DNA of 64,000 nt from Mantamonas sphyraenae (GCA_026936335.1 JAPMXV010000058.1:186001-250000); one strand, 5' to 3'; positions 19,297 through 31,986 are shown, counted from the stretch's first letter. Numbers and translations: made by a program. The notes: generated by a model not told the origin, from the letters alone.

Positions 19297-22200
19297 ATGA
19301 GCACTGTGGTCACTCGCAGCAGCCGTGGACGTTCGCGCACCGCCGCTCGTCACCTGCTCTCCCTTCCGACCACAAACGGCATCCCTTCCGCAACCTCCTC
19401 CTCCTCTGCATCTGCCTCCCACTCCCTGTCCTCCCACACTGTCTCCTCCGCCTCTACCCGTGCCCTCACCACGCTGGGGCCTTCCCACGGCGCCCGTTTG
19501 TCCTCGCTTCCGTCCGCCCCTTCCGCCTCGGTGGCCTGGAACTCCTCCTCCTCCTCCCTGGCCTCGACCCCGGCACAAGGCCTCGCTGCAGGCATGTATG
19601 CCCTGCGTAGCCATGTTGCGCGTCCGCTGGTGGCCAGTGGGTCCCATGCCACCCCTGTGCGTGGCATTACAACACGCGTCTCGTCCGCGCTTGTTCGTCC
19701 CACGCGCACACGCGCCAAACACGCGTCTTCACTTGCCGTACGTTTGTCCACGAACAGTGCACGCACTTGCCCACCCGTCCCACCATCCGCTGCCATTGTT
19801 TCAGAGTCCATCCCATGCTCACTCGCGCTTGCTGGCCATTTCGGGGCTTTTTCGCGTGGCGCGGATTGCACCCCACACAGACGCGCGCCATGTCCTCGGT
19901 TCCGGGCAACGGCGGAGGCGGCGACGACGACGACGACGAGTCGCAGGCCACCAAACGGCCACGCAGCACAAAGGTGGATGCGTCCGACCTGCATGTGATC
20001 CACGATGATGACGACGACGACGACGACGAAAGCGACGACGAACACAGCGACGACGACGACAGCGACGATGAAGACGACCAGGATGGGGTGAAGAAGGGAA
20101 AGGACAAGGCCAGCAAACACAAGGAGGGTGCTGAGGGAGAGGACGATGGCAAGGACAACGCCTCGCTTGCGAATCCGTCGTTTGTGGTGCCCGACTCTGC
20201 ACCCGTGGTGCCCATCTACAAACGCCATGTGTTTCCGGGCATTGTGGCACCTGTGGTCATCACCGACGACAAGTTGGTGGACCAACTCGACGTCAACTCC
20301 ACCGCGGCGCTGTTTCTGGTCACCAATGACGAGCTGACGGCCGATCCTGCGCCCGGCGAAGCAAGGCCTGTCATTCGTAACTACGACGATTTGGCCGACG
20401 AGGGTGTGCTCGTGCGCATCCTGGGCATCCAACGAAGCAAGATCGGCTCGCAGGTGCTTGTGGCGGGCATTACACGTGTGCAAAAGACGGGTTTGCACGC
20501 AGGCAACACCAAACCTCGCATGGAGGTCACCCTGGAGGCCATCAAGGACTCCAAGTATGACAAAGAACGACCGGAAATCAAGGCATACACGGTGGAGATT
20601 GTGCACACGCTGAAGGAGCTTGTCAAGCTCAACCCATTCTTCAAGGAGCAGCTGAGTGTCGTGCTGGAGCGTGTGGATCTGAGCAACCCCAGCGAACTGG
20701 CCGATTTGGCAGCTGCCATGACTACAGCCAACCCGGAACAGTTGCAGGAAGTGATTGCTGCACGCAACATCCCGGAACGCCTGAGCAAGGCGCTGTTTCT
20801 GCTCAAGAGCGAATTGGACGTGAGCAAGGTGCAGCAAAAGATCAGCCGCGAGCTGGAGGACAAGGTCAGCACGACACAGCGCAAGTACATGCTGAACGAG
20901 CAGCTCAAGGCGATCAAGAAGGAGTTGGGACTGGAGACGGATGAGAAGGAAGCGCTGCTGACCAAGTTCCGTGGGCGGCTGGAGACCCTGGAGGTGCCCC
21001 AAGAGGTGATGGGTACCATTGAGGAGGAAATGGCAAAGCTGGGCTCGTTGGAGCCCAACTCGAGCGAATTTGGCGTCACACGCAACTACCTGGACTGGTT
21101 GACCCAGCTGCCGTGGGGTGTGTACTCGCAGGACAGATATGACCTTGACTATGCGCAGGGGGTCTTGGATGACGACCACTACGGCCTCAAGGACATCAAG
21201 GAACGCATCTTGGAGTACATTGCCGTGGGCAAGCTGGTGGGCACCGTGCAAGGGGGCAAAATCATCTGTCTCGTGGGCCCACCAGGCGTGGGAAAGACCA
21301 GCATTGGCAAGAGCATCGCACGTGCATTGGATCGCAAGTTTTTCCGGTTCAGCGTGGGAGGCATGACGGATGTGAGCGAAATCAAGGGTCACCGACGCAC
21401 GTACGTGGGTGCGATGCCGGGCAAGCTGATCCAGAGCCTAAAGACGGTGTCGACGTCCAACCCGGTGGTGATGATCGACGAAATTGACAAGCTGGGCCGC
21501 AGCATCCAGGGCGACCCGGGATCGGCGCTGTTGGAGGTGTTGGACAAGGAGCAGAACGACAAATTCCTTGATCATTACCTGGACGTGCCGGTGGACCTCA
21601 GCAAGGTGTTGTTCCTGTGTACGGCCAACGTGATGGACACGATCCCGGCCTGGTTGCAGGACCGCATGGAGGTGTTGCGTCTCAGCGGCTACGTGCTGGA
21701 GGAAAAGGTGCACATTGCCAAGCAGTACCTGATCCCACTGGCACGCAAAGAGGTGGGTCTCAAGGCGAAGCAGGTGACCATCCGCAGCACGGCGCTGAGC
21801 AAACTGATCTCCGACTACTGCCGCGAGGCCGGCGTGCGCAAACTCAACCAAATGGTGGAGCGTATCTTCCGCAAGGCTGCGTACATGGTGGCACGTGGCG
21901 AGGAGGAACAGGTGGTGGTGACGGCAGCCAACCTGGAGGAGTTTGTGGGCAAACCCATCTGGACGAGCGACCGCTACTACAAAAAGAGCATGACGGGCGT
22001 GGTGATGGGACTGGCCTGGACGTCCATGGGGGGTGCCACGCTGTACATTGAGACTGTGCCCACACCGACACCGACGGCGCCGCGCAGGAGGAAGAAGGGC
22101 AACAAGAAGAGGAATGACCTGGTGGAGGACAACGACGTGCTGGACAACGACATCCGTGTGAACAGTGACAACAACGACGACGACGACTACGACGACGACG

Positions 22201-22691
22201 ATGACGACAGGAAGCGCACACAGGCCACAGGTAGGCTGATGACCACGGGACAGATGGGCGATGTGATGAAGGAGTCCACATCGATTGCCTACACGGTGGC
22301 GAAGCGCTTCCTGTACAACCTGGACCCGAACAACGACTTTTTGCACACAGCCACGCTGCACATGCACCTTCCCGAGGGTGCACAGCCCAAGGATGGGCCG
22401 TCGGCAGGTGTGACGATGGTGACGTCGCTTCTGTCGCTGGCTCTGGACAAGGCACCGCGAGAGAACCTGGCCATGACGGGTGAGGTGACACTCACGGGAA
22501 AGGTGCTGCCCATTGGCGGCGTCAAGGAGAAGCTGATTGCCTCGCGTCGCAGCGGCGTCAAGGTGGTGATCTTCCCCGAAGGCAACCGTAAGGATGTCGA
22601 CGAGCTCGAGGATTACCTCAAGGAAGGCATGGAAATCCACTTTGCGGATTGGATTGACGATGTGGTGCGTGTGGCGGGATTGATTGATTGA
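19297..22691 (+). CDS. LONP1: Mitochondrial Lon protease
   Basis: Best model: exon 1 19297-19737 and exon 2 19881-22691 (donor gtacgt, acceptor cacacag, both phase 0), about 1,083 residues. Exon 1 is rich in Ser, Arg and Ala without acidic residues, as expected of a mitochondrial presequence. A single-exon start at 19767 or 19815 (MLTRACWPFRG) is an alternative. After an acidic stretch comes the LON substrate-binding domain (PVVPIYKRHVFPGIVAPVVI), then the AAA+ module with Walker A GPPGVGKTS and Walker B VVMIDEIDKLG, and the protease domain with catalytic Ser in KDGPSAGVT and Lys in GGVKEKLIAS. A Lys/Asp-rich insertion of about 55 residues separates the AAA+ and protease parts. Lon degrades damaged matrix proteins in an ATP-dependent way. 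Confidence 0.93.
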
Positions 22692-22725
22692 GAATAGAGT
22701 GAATGGCAGCGTCAAATGTGGGCTG

Positions 22726-23615
22726 TCAGCGTTTCATTGCACGGGCGACAAAGTTGAGGCCGGAACCGACCGGCACATCGGCAGGATCGTCTTCCACGTA
22801 GCTGAGGAGAGACAGACCTGCGCGTTCGAGGTGTGCGGTGATGCCACGCTTGTCAAAGAGGTGCATGTGGACGTCGCCGTTGTTGCTGTGGGAGCCGTAG
22901 AGCTGGTAGGAGAGGACTGTGCTGTCCCACTTGCCCGACTGGTAGGCTTTGATCATGGCAGGGAGGGAGGGACAGCGGATGGCAATGATCTTGCCTGGCT
23001 TGAGGACACGGGCCCACTCACGAAGGACCTGATCACACTCGCGGTGGCTGATGTGCTCGAGGACGTCCTGAGCAATGATGCCATCCACGCTGTTGTCCGG
23101 CAGGTCAAGGTTGCGGATGTCCATGGCCACCACATCGGGATGGTCACTGTACAGGTCGATGTTCAGCAAGTTGTCCCGTACGTCCTTGCCGCAGCCCAGA
23201 TTGAGAATGAGCGGCTGAGGCAGCGGCTGCGGCAATTTGCCGGTTGCAGGCGTCGTGGAAAAGGACATTTGGATGAGCTTGCCTGCTCGGATGTAATCGC
23301 GAATGATGCCATCTGGCAGAGTGCGAGGTAGGTGGGGTTGAAGCTGTGCCGGCTCCTTGCCTCCCTGGCTGCCTGTATGTTTGGTGGAGAAGGCGGTGGA
23401 CACCATCCGATGGCGTGTGAGCAATTGTGGAAAGTGTGCATCCAGGTCCTGTGTGACGGGAAAGGTCGGTGCGTGCACACGAGCCTGTGGGAGACAAACA
23501 CACCTGCAGAGCCGCGCTGAGGGTGCTTCTTGTGTCTATGGGCCACGGTGGGCTTGCCCCACACATGAGGGCTGAGTAACAAAGTCAACACCAGCGCGAA
23601 AACGACGGTGCGCAT
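22726..23615 (-). CDS. Class I SAM-dependent methyltransferase with signal peptide
   Basis: Two exons, 23615-23504 and 23372-22726 (131-nt intron, phase 1), giving 252 residues. The first exon encodes a clear signal peptide, MRTVVFALVLTLLLSPHVWG, so the enzyme should enter the secretory pathway. The second holds a Methyltransf_11-type fold: motif I LILNLGCGKDVRDNLLNIDL, an acidic loop VVAMDIRNLDLPDNSVDGI, and VLEHISHRECDQVLREWARV. The substrate is not evident. The exon join is inferred: it restores the frame and links the signal peptide to the catalytic domain. The gene is head to head with profilin, with about 80 bp between the two. Confidence 0.75.
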
Positions 23616-23693
23616 GGCTTGAGGTGCTGGACAACGCTGGATGACACGGCGGGCCCCAGCCCTCCCATCAAAACTCAAACCCCGTTTTCAGAA

Positions 23694-24871
23694 ATGTAAG
23701 TGCAGGTGTGATGAAGCTGTAAACAAGCCTACTGCATGGAGCGTGGATGTGTGCATGTATCCGTGTGTGCAGTATGTGCTGTACATGCCTTGTTGGGTCT
23801 CGGAGGGTTGTGGCAAGCACCCGATTTTTTTTCGGGTGCCCCCCCACCTCTGCAGCGCCCGAGGGCATGGCACACAGGCATGCAGGGCGCACGCCACTTG
23901 CCGCATTGCAGTTGAGCACATGTATGCAGACACACTGTGCAGACGCATGTGTGCAGCAAGGCTGCATGCAAGTGCACTGGGTGCGCTTAGGTCGACCTTG
24001 TCTATTTTTCCCTCTCGCGGCAAACGGCGCTGCGCAGTCCTTTTCCCGCCACGCAGACACTCACACCCGCCGCGCTGGACACCCATCATGACACAGGTCT
24101 TGGCAGTACGTTGTCGCACAACACATGCACATGTGCAGCATGTCTGCATGTGCCCTTGCGCATCGCCCCACCGCTTTTTGACGCGACGGCCTGATCAGGC
24201 CCTCTTTTTCCGACCGGCCTCTGGCTAACCCTCCCTCTCGCCGCTTTTCCCTCTCGGCAACCCACCCTTCCTCGCTTGCGCCCTTCCTTGCCCTCGCCCC
24301 TGCCTCCATCGCAGAACCTATGTTGATGATTCTCTTGTTGGCTCCGGCTACGTGTCGGAGGCCGCCATCCACGGCCACGACGGTGGCGTGTGGGCCACTT
24401 CTTCCAACCTGAACGTACGTTTTCGCTCGCCTGTGGAAGCCGCGGCGAATTATTTTTCGTGTGCCATTTCGTCAGCCTTCCGTTTACCCACAGGCAAACA
24501 CACACCACGCTCATGCGCTGACACTCTCGTGCCCATTGCCCATGATGGACATTTCTGCAATCCACTGGTGCTGTTTCGACGACGCATGGTCACGTGTGCA
24601 GGTCTCCGCCGATGAGGTCGCAGCCCTGATCGCCGCTCTGGACGACAACTCCAAGGCCTTCAGCTCCGGTCTGGTCATCGGTGGCACCAAGTACATGTGC
24701 ATCCGCATTGACGACAACTCCGCTTACGGCAAGAAGGGCCAGGCTGGCGTGACCATCTACAAGACCGCCCAGACCCTGCTCATCGGAACCCACAGCGAGG
24801 ATCTGCAGGGCGGCAACTGCGAGGTGACCGTCGGCAAGGTCGCTGACTACCTCTCCGAGCTGGGCTACTGA
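23694..24871 (+). CDS. Profilin, with start codon split by an intron
   Basis: Exons: AT of the start codon at 23694-23695, a 9-nt microexon 24097-24105, 24315-24414 and 24602-24871, giving 126 residues. The first exon ends in AT before a perfect gtaagt donor. The microexon GTCTTGGCA is bounded by cacag and gtacgt, and the join restores MSWQTYVDDSLVGSGYV. MSWQTYVD is the N-terminus of Acanthamoeba profilin, and 126 residues is the family length. Further profilin motifs are AAIHGHDGGVWATS, YGKKGQAGVTIYKTAQTLL and the end VADYLSELGY. Profilin binds monomeric actin and poly-proline. Reading the intact ATG at 24089 without splicing gives no profilin frame, so the split start is the only model I found that works. 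Confidence 0.88.
23817..23839. repeat. 8-bp perfect hairpin with all-T loop, in profilin intron 1
   Basis: GCACCCGA (23817-23824), seven T residues, then TCGGGTGC (23832-23839). On the plus strand it gives a stable stem with a U7 loop inside the first intron of profilin. It resembles nothing I can name. Confidence 0.8.
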
Positions 24872-25080
24872 ACAGCCTGTGCGAAACGCATGCAATGCGC
24901 GGGACAACGCACATGTCGTTCGTAACAGCCTTTGTTGTTGGTCTTCACGGCCGATCCATTTGCCCCGACTCGCGATCGGCTCTTCTGCTCCTTGTGTAGG
25001 CTGACTGGTTGTACCGCATAATGTACGCTGTCCATTGTCGCGCAATCGCACCCCTCTCGTCTCTCTCTCTCTGCATCATG

Positions 25081-26490
25081 CTACCCAGAGTTGCTCATCG
25101 CTGCACCGGCGACACACATCTTGCTCAGCTTCTGCAACCTGGCGGTCAAGGCTTCCACCTCGTCCTGCTGCAACGCCTCATGCACCTTGTCCAGTGCCAG
25201 CGCCTGGCTGCACATTTCGCCTGCTTCGGACCACTGTTTGTCCACCACCATGCCACTGACGAGACGCGAGTATGCCGGCAGCCAGCCCGGTTCCAGGGCG
25301 AGCGCAGCCCGTGCTGCGTCCACACACTCCTCAGCACATCCAAGGCGTCCATAAAGACCCGCCTGTTCGTCCAGTGCACGCAGGGCGACCACCAACGCCT
25401 CACCCGTCTGCTCTTCCTGTGGCAAGCCACGAAACAGAGTCAACACCGTCTCAAACTGTGCCAGGGCCTGCGTTGCATTCCCGCAGCCATTGCTTGCCTG
25501 TGCCGCCGCATGTGTGGCTTCCATGCGACCCACCAACTCTTGCACAGACACACTGGATGAGGAGGAAGATGAGGAGGAGGATGAGGAGGAGGAGGAGGCA
25601 CCTTGGCCCCCTTCACGCGCAAGAAGGACATCGACATCGTCAATGAGACTGCCCAGGCCCTTGTCCACATTGTGGATGTCTGAATGACGGAAGCCAATGG
25701 TGATGTGCATGTCTCGCGGCTCCAGGCCCAGACGAGCACGAGCGGCGTTTGCCGAGGGCCAGTGGAGCACACGGAAGTAGGCTTCGTTGCCATCGTCCTC
25801 CTTGGCATAACCCAAACCTGCGTCACGCCAATTGTCCTCCAAGAGGGCACCCAACACCTGCACCAATGCCCTGTTGCGCACCTTTTTGTTGTCCCAGGAC
25901 ACCTGCTCCAGTCCCAACTCCTCGTGCAACGCCTTGAGCATGTCCAGCTGCTCCGTGCACACTTGGGTCACTTCGGCACGCGAGAGGAGTGTCACGTGAA
26001 ACACATCGCCGTCTCGCTTCTTGCGCATGGCCGACAACGCAGCCGCCTCTTCCTCGCCCACACGTGCTTGCACCTGCGACAGTCCCAACACCCCGCACGA
26101 GTCCACGTGTTCGCCAAACAGACCGATGTATCCCTGGTTCTTCAACTGTTCCACAATCACGTCATCCTCCTCCTCCTGCTCCTGCTCCTCCTGGTGTTTG
26201 CCATCCTTGCGTCGTCGTCGCCGAATCACCAGAACTCGCTCGCTCTTCTTGCCCTCCGATTTGTGACTCAGACCCAACAGACCGGCAATGCCATGGACCA
26301 CCACCCGCTCCTTGGCATCCAGATTGGGAATACGCAGCTCCTCACCCACCTCCACCTCCAGCAGCTTCTCCACCCACTTCCGCTCCTCCTCCGACGTGTA
26401 CATCATACACAGCGTCTCCTTATCCAGTGCCATCCCAAGTGACGCCCTACGCTTCATGTCCACAGCAGATGAGCCGCGAGACGACGACAT
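25081..26490 (-). CDS. R3H domain - 2H phosphoesterase-like - TPR protein
   Basis: Single exon from MSSSRGSSAVDMKRR (ATG 26490), 469 residues. Residues about 35-95 form an R3H domain, a single-strand nucleic acid binder, with ERVVVHGIAGLLGLSHKSEG. A central region carries two HxTx motifs, DVFHVTLLSRAEV (about residue 165) and DMHITIGFRHSDIH (about 260), the paired catalytic histidines of 2H phosphoesterases as in the LigT and Swiss-Army-Knife RNA-repair-like groups. After a poly-Ser linker, the last 150 residues look like TPR helices (ALVVALRALDEQAGLYGRLG). The inferred role is RNA end or cyclic-phosphate processing; no substrate is shown. It lies 59 bp downstream of the Rab6 stop on the same strand. 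Confidence 0.72.
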   Translation of the reverse strand: MSSSRGSSAVDMKRRASLGMALDKETLCMMYTSEEERKWVEKLLEVEVGEELRIPNLDAKERVVVHGIAGLLGLSHKSEGKKSERVLVIRRRRRKDGKHQEEQEQEEEDDVIVEQLKNQGYIGLFGEHVDSCGVLGLSQVQARVGEEEAAALSAMRKKRDGDVFHVTLLSRAEVTQVCTEQLDMLKALHEELGLEQVSWDNKKVRNRALVQVLGALLEDNWRDAGLGYAKEDDGNEAYFRVLHWPSANAARARLGLEPRDMHITIGFRHSDIHNVDKGLGSLIDDVDVLLAREGGQGASSSSSSSSSSSSSSSVSVQELVGRMEATHAAAQASNGCGNATQALAQFETVLTLFRGLPQEEQTGEALVVALRALDEQAGLYGRLGCAEECVDAARAALALEPGWLPAYSRLVSGMVVDKQWSEAGEMCSQALALDKVHEALQQDEVEALTARLQKLSKMCVAGAAMSNSG

Positions 26491-26549
26491 GATCAGACTG
26501 TAAAGACGTTTATGTGCTGGGTGATGGGGATGCGGGTTTTGCCTGCCTC

Positions 26550-27951
<1,402 letters not shown>

Positions 27952-27996
27952 TCATTCCCATCCCACACCACACATCCTTTCGCAACACATCGTCCC

Positions 27997-30441
27997 CTAC
28001 GACTCTCCAGGCTTGGGTGGCTTGCGACGAGGCCGTGCTGGCACATAGCCACCTGCTGAGGATGACGAGGTGGACGACGACGACGTCGAGCGCTGTGTGA
28101 TGCTCAGTCGCGACTCACCGCCGCCCTCGTTGTCTGTTCCAACCCCACCGAGCCTGTTCCTGTTGTTGTTGTTGTTGTTGCCCACCTGTACAATGGAGCC
28201 TTCGCTCTCGTCCGTGTGCAGTTCCGACTCCTCGGCCACCGTCTTGTGACGTGCCTCCTCGGCCACAACCACATCCAAGGTTTTCAGGTTGAGTCGATCC
28301 AGCGTGGCTTGGATGCGCACGTTGAACCACTCGTCCTTGGGCAACACGGCGGTGCCGTCTGCCCCGTCGTGCTGGTTGGCATACTCGCCCAGCGCACGTT
28401 TGACCAAATGGTTGATGGCCTTGCGTGACAATCCACTGGCGTACGGTCCCGCCGCTTCCAACAGGAAGCGCATGTCCAACACCAGCTGCACCAACCCCTG
28501 CTGTCCAATGGTGGGCGGTCCCGTTTCCTCCCCATCCCAGTACTCACCCATGGCCATCATGGTGCACATTTCGTCCAGGATCATCTGCATCGCTGGCACC
28601 ACACTCTCCACGTTGACTGTCTCCACCACCGACGCCTGCATGGAGTACACGTGCTTCAGTGCCTCCTGAAACACCTTGCGTGGCGCGTCGACCTCACCTC
28701 GTTCGCTGCTGTAGTCGCTGTGTTCCCACGCCACCCGTTCGTTGACCAACGCCTGTCCACGCTTGGTGGTAAAGTCACTCAACAGCTCCGCGTGCAGGTT
28801 GGTCGTCTTCAGCATCAGCTGTTCCAACTCGTTGATGGGCCGCTTGAACCTGGCCTTGAATTGTCGTGTGATGCGTGGCAACAGGTCATGGGTCACTGAG
28901 ATCACATTGCTAATCATGCTCAGTCTCTGCTTGTCCGTGTTGCGCATCTGATCCGCCGCCGTCGCCGCCTGCACCATGCGATCCATGAAATTCTCCAACA
29001 GCCGCGCCAACGCCATGATCACCACCGAGTACAGCTGAAAGTTGAGCACACGGTCCACATTGCGCATAAACTCGTGGATGAGCCTGTACAGATGCTTGCC
29101 CGATTCGGTCAGTTTCACAGAGGCCACCTCGCTGCCCGATTGCTCGCCCACGTTGAATTCCCGTGCCACCCACACCTCGTCGACAATCCGCTCCTTCAAT
29201 GACTCTTCCATGCGGTGGTAGTATGCCCCGATGGCCGAGATGAGATCCGGCATAAACATCTCGTCCAGGTAGAACGCAAAGCTCAGCCCGCAATCTTCCA
29301 ACACCTTGCAGTGCAGCTTGGCAATCTCCATACACTCGGACATGGTCAGGAAATCGTCGGTGTTGAACACTTGCCGTGCAAACACGCCTGCAAAGTGATT
29401 CAACTCTGCCACCGCCCACATGGTGAACCCCGACGTGAACTTGATGTCCACAAACGCCGCCCCAAACTCCTCCTTCACAGTGGCAATGGTGTTGAACACC
29501 AATTCGGACAGCTGACCAATGTACCCTCGCAAATCTCCCTCCAAACGCAACTTTTTGATCGCCCTCCGCAGGGTGCGCGTCTTGCTTCGCAGAAACACCT
29601 GCCGTGCACGATCCCCCATGCCCAGCTCCAGCATGTATCCAATCAACGCCTCTGCTTCGCTTGTCTTTTTGCTGTTTTGCAAATCCAATGACATGCGCTC
29701 CGACAGCGTCGACACACGATCGCGGATCACCACCTTTGCAGACGCCGTCAGTCGAGGCAACATCGACAAGTCCGGAAGCTTCTCGCGTGCCTCTTGCAAC
29801 AGCTTCACTGCCTCTCCGTACCGTCGCTCCGCAATGCACACCTCCAGCTCGTCCGGCAGATCCAGCACCCACCGCAGCATTGGCAGTTTCTCCTCCGTTA
29901 TCATCAACACCGACAAGTCCTCGTTGCCACGGCTCGGTTCGCCTGCAAAGCCGTGTGTGTGTGTGCGTGTGTGTCAGCGTGTGGATGATGGGATGCGTTG
30001 CCACGGTTCACCACCACCGAAGGACGGAAGGCCGCACGGCAAAGGAGGGCAAAAACCCCGTATTCGCCGCTCACTCACCCGCGCGAAAGTTGAGCGGCGA
30101 CTCCATTAGATTGCGCAGCACCGTTTGTTCCTCGCTCAGCAGGTTGCGCAGACTTAGCATGTCGGATTCCATGTCTGTGGTGGCAGGTGTGGTTGCGTGT
30201 TGGTCAGTGAACAAGGGTCGTTTGCTCGAAACGACGACGGACGGACAACCTACGTGAAATGCTCTGTGTGCTGGCAATGAAGCGCCGGTAGTTTTCAAAC
30301 ACAGTGAGCTGTAGCTGGCCCGCCGCAAAGTCCTTCAGGTTCTCCAGGTTGCCCAAATGGTGCACGTTGTGGTCTTCCGTGAACTTGACCATCTGCGTCT
30401 CCGAGTCTGAATGGACGACCCTGTCAGCAAAGTGAACACAC

Positions 30442-30473
<32 letters not shown>

Positions 30474-30570
30474 AGAGCAAGGGACAGACATAACGTGGCC
30501 TTCACTTACACGCAGACGTGTCAAAGTCGCGCTGTTCAAACTGCTCCAGCAGCGACTTTGAACTTTGCAT
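27997..30570 (-). CDS. EXOC8: Exocyst complex subunit Exo84
   Basis: Four exons: 30570-30510, 30406-30254, 30174-30079 and 29942-27997, giving 751 residues. The first exons supply the helical N-terminus (MQSSKSLLEQFEQRDFDTSA, then VHHLGNLENLKDFAAGQLQL). The long last exon contains the Exo84 core, with WVLDLPDELEVCIAERRYGE and AVKLLQEAREKLPDL, where EXOC8 has its conserved entry into the helical-rod region. It lacks an obvious PH domain, unlike animal EXOC8, and ends in an Asn-run linker and a Pro/Arg-rich tail. The exocyst tethers secretory vesicles to the plasma membrane. It is head to head with the MAPEG gene, 79 bp apart. Confidence 0.82.
30454..30477. repeat. (AG)n microsatellite in an EXOC8 intron
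   Basis: About 12 AG units in the first intron of the Exo84 gene; on the coding strand it is a CT-rich tract upstream of the acceptor. Confidence 0.85.
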
Positions 30571-30649
30571 CGTCGTTTTTTTGCCTCTGCCCGCGCTGCC
30601 CTGTCCCCCCCACCCCAACGACACCACCACCCCTCCCTTCTTGTTGAAC

Positions 30650-31123
30650 ATGGTTCTCAACCACGCTGTGCATCTTCTGATCACCCACACGACCCCACTG
30701 CGTGCGCTGGCCGCGTACGCCACCTGGACGTTCTTCCTTGTCTCGTGCATCGCCGCCTACCGGGTGTGGATGACCCTGATTGGTGCCAAGCGTGCCAACC
30801 AGTTCCATTGGACAGGCGATGGCCAGCCTGCGTGGATGAACCGCCTCATGCGAGCACACCAGAACTGTGTGGAGAACCTGCCCGTGTTTGCCAGCCTCGT
30901 CCTCGTCGCTGCAGTGGCAAGCATCCATTCCGAGTGGTTTGACGCCCTTTGCACCGTCGTCATTGTCAGCCGCGTTGCCCAGAGTCTCACCCACTGCATC
31001 AGCACACGATCGCTCGCCGTCATGATCCGCTTCTCGTTTTTTCTCTCTCAAATTGCTGCCCAGGTGTTTATGGTCCGTGAATTGTACCTCAACCTGCCTG
31101 CAAAGGGTGCCATCATCGCCTGA
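30650..31123 (+). CDS. MAPEG-family membrane protein
   Basis: Single exon, 157 residues, four predicted membrane helices. The conserved MAPEG block is RLMRAHQNCVENLPVFASLV, matching the R..RAH.N..E..P.F signature. MAPEG proteins are ER membrane enzymes such as microsomal glutathione transferases and leukotriene C4 synthase; some family members have no known substrate. The sequence resembles the less characterised branch more than the MGST1 or FLAP branches, so I leave the reaction open. The start at 30650 is the first ATG after the divergent Exo84 gene. Confidence 0.8.
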   Translation: MVLNHAVHLLITHTTPLRALAAYATWTFFLVSCIAAYRVWMTLIGAKRANQFHWTGDGQPAWMNRLMRAHQNCVENLPVFASLVLVAAVASIHSEWFDALCTVVIVSRVAQSLTHCISTRSLAVMIRFSFFLSQIAAQVFMVRELYLNLPAKGAIIA

Positions 31124-31203
31124 GGTGGTGAGCATGCAACCAATGAAAACACACGTCACATCCCCGCAAAGGCCCAAAACAAACACTCCCCTCTTTCGCG
31201 ACC

Positions 31204-31878
31204 ATGGTACGTGCTGTGCACTCGTCTTGACATTTCAGACGCATGCCATGGCATGTGAACGTGTGTGATGGATACATGTGTGCCCACACTGTGCTTGGAT
31301 GCGTGCTGTGGACAGCGACAGAGGCCGTTGCGGCAACACAGGCTGACACACGACCGCTCATCTTCCACTCGCGCCGTCACCGCCCCCTTTGCACACACGC
31401 ACACACGCACACGTGCACACCCACGCACGGACACACAGGCACAGAAGCAGAAGCGTGAAGGCGTGCTGGACCTGAGCGCACACATTGGCGCAGAGGTGAC
31501 TGTAAAGACGAGCGGGACAAACCAGACGCCCGGCCGCGAGATTGTCGGCACGCTCATGGGCTACGACGCGCTGGTCAACTGTGTGCTGGACAACGCCCAC
31601 GAACTGTTGATGGGTATGTGACACACGAGTGGCTGGTAGAAGGCTGTGTGGATGTCATGGGCCAACGTGGGGACCCGGGGTACATGCGCGGGTGGCGCTC
31701 ACACGCACGCACACACATGCACACACACGCAGACGCAGAGACTGGCATGCCCACAGGTGAGACACGTCAATTGGGACTGATTGTGTGCCGTGGCACAGCT
31801 GTGATGCTCATCACACCCAAGGACGGGGCGGAAGAGATTGCCAACCCGTTCCTGGAGCCCGAGGCAACCATTGAGTGA
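31204..31878 (+). CDS. LSM7: U6 snRNA-associated Sm-like protein Lsm7
   Basis: Three exons: 31204-31206 (only the ATG), 31439-31613 and 31757-31878, giving 99 residues. Sm1 is GVLDLSAHIGAEVTVKTS...REIVGTLMGYDALVNCVLD and Sm2 is ETRQLGLIVCRGTAVMLITP, with the ETRQLGL...RG signature of Lsm7. An alternative acceptor six bases later (31445) would drop two residues (MKQK instead of MAQKQK). Lsm7 is part of the Lsm2-8 ring on U6 snRNA and the cytoplasmic Lsm1-7 decapping ring. The first intron begins directly after the start codon. Confidence 0.88.
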
Positions 31879-31986
31879 AGGAAAGGGAATTGTCATTTGA
31901 TGGGAAGGGGGAAAATGAATGCAATGGGCAAAAGTGGAGTTGAGTGTTGTGGCGTGGCCCCAGGTGGACCCACTGCAAACGCAACC

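Noticed and set aside
19350-21392. Open frame of 680 codons on the minus strand
   Set aside because: It is antisense to the RRP15/Lon upstream region and Lon itself, with His/Leu/Val-rich shadow composition and no family motif.
23504-23615. A 19-nt GT-AG intron (gtgtgt...cccacag) after the methyltransferase signal peptide
   Set aside because: It is too short and leaves the methyltransferase out of frame; the 131-nt alternative restores the frame.
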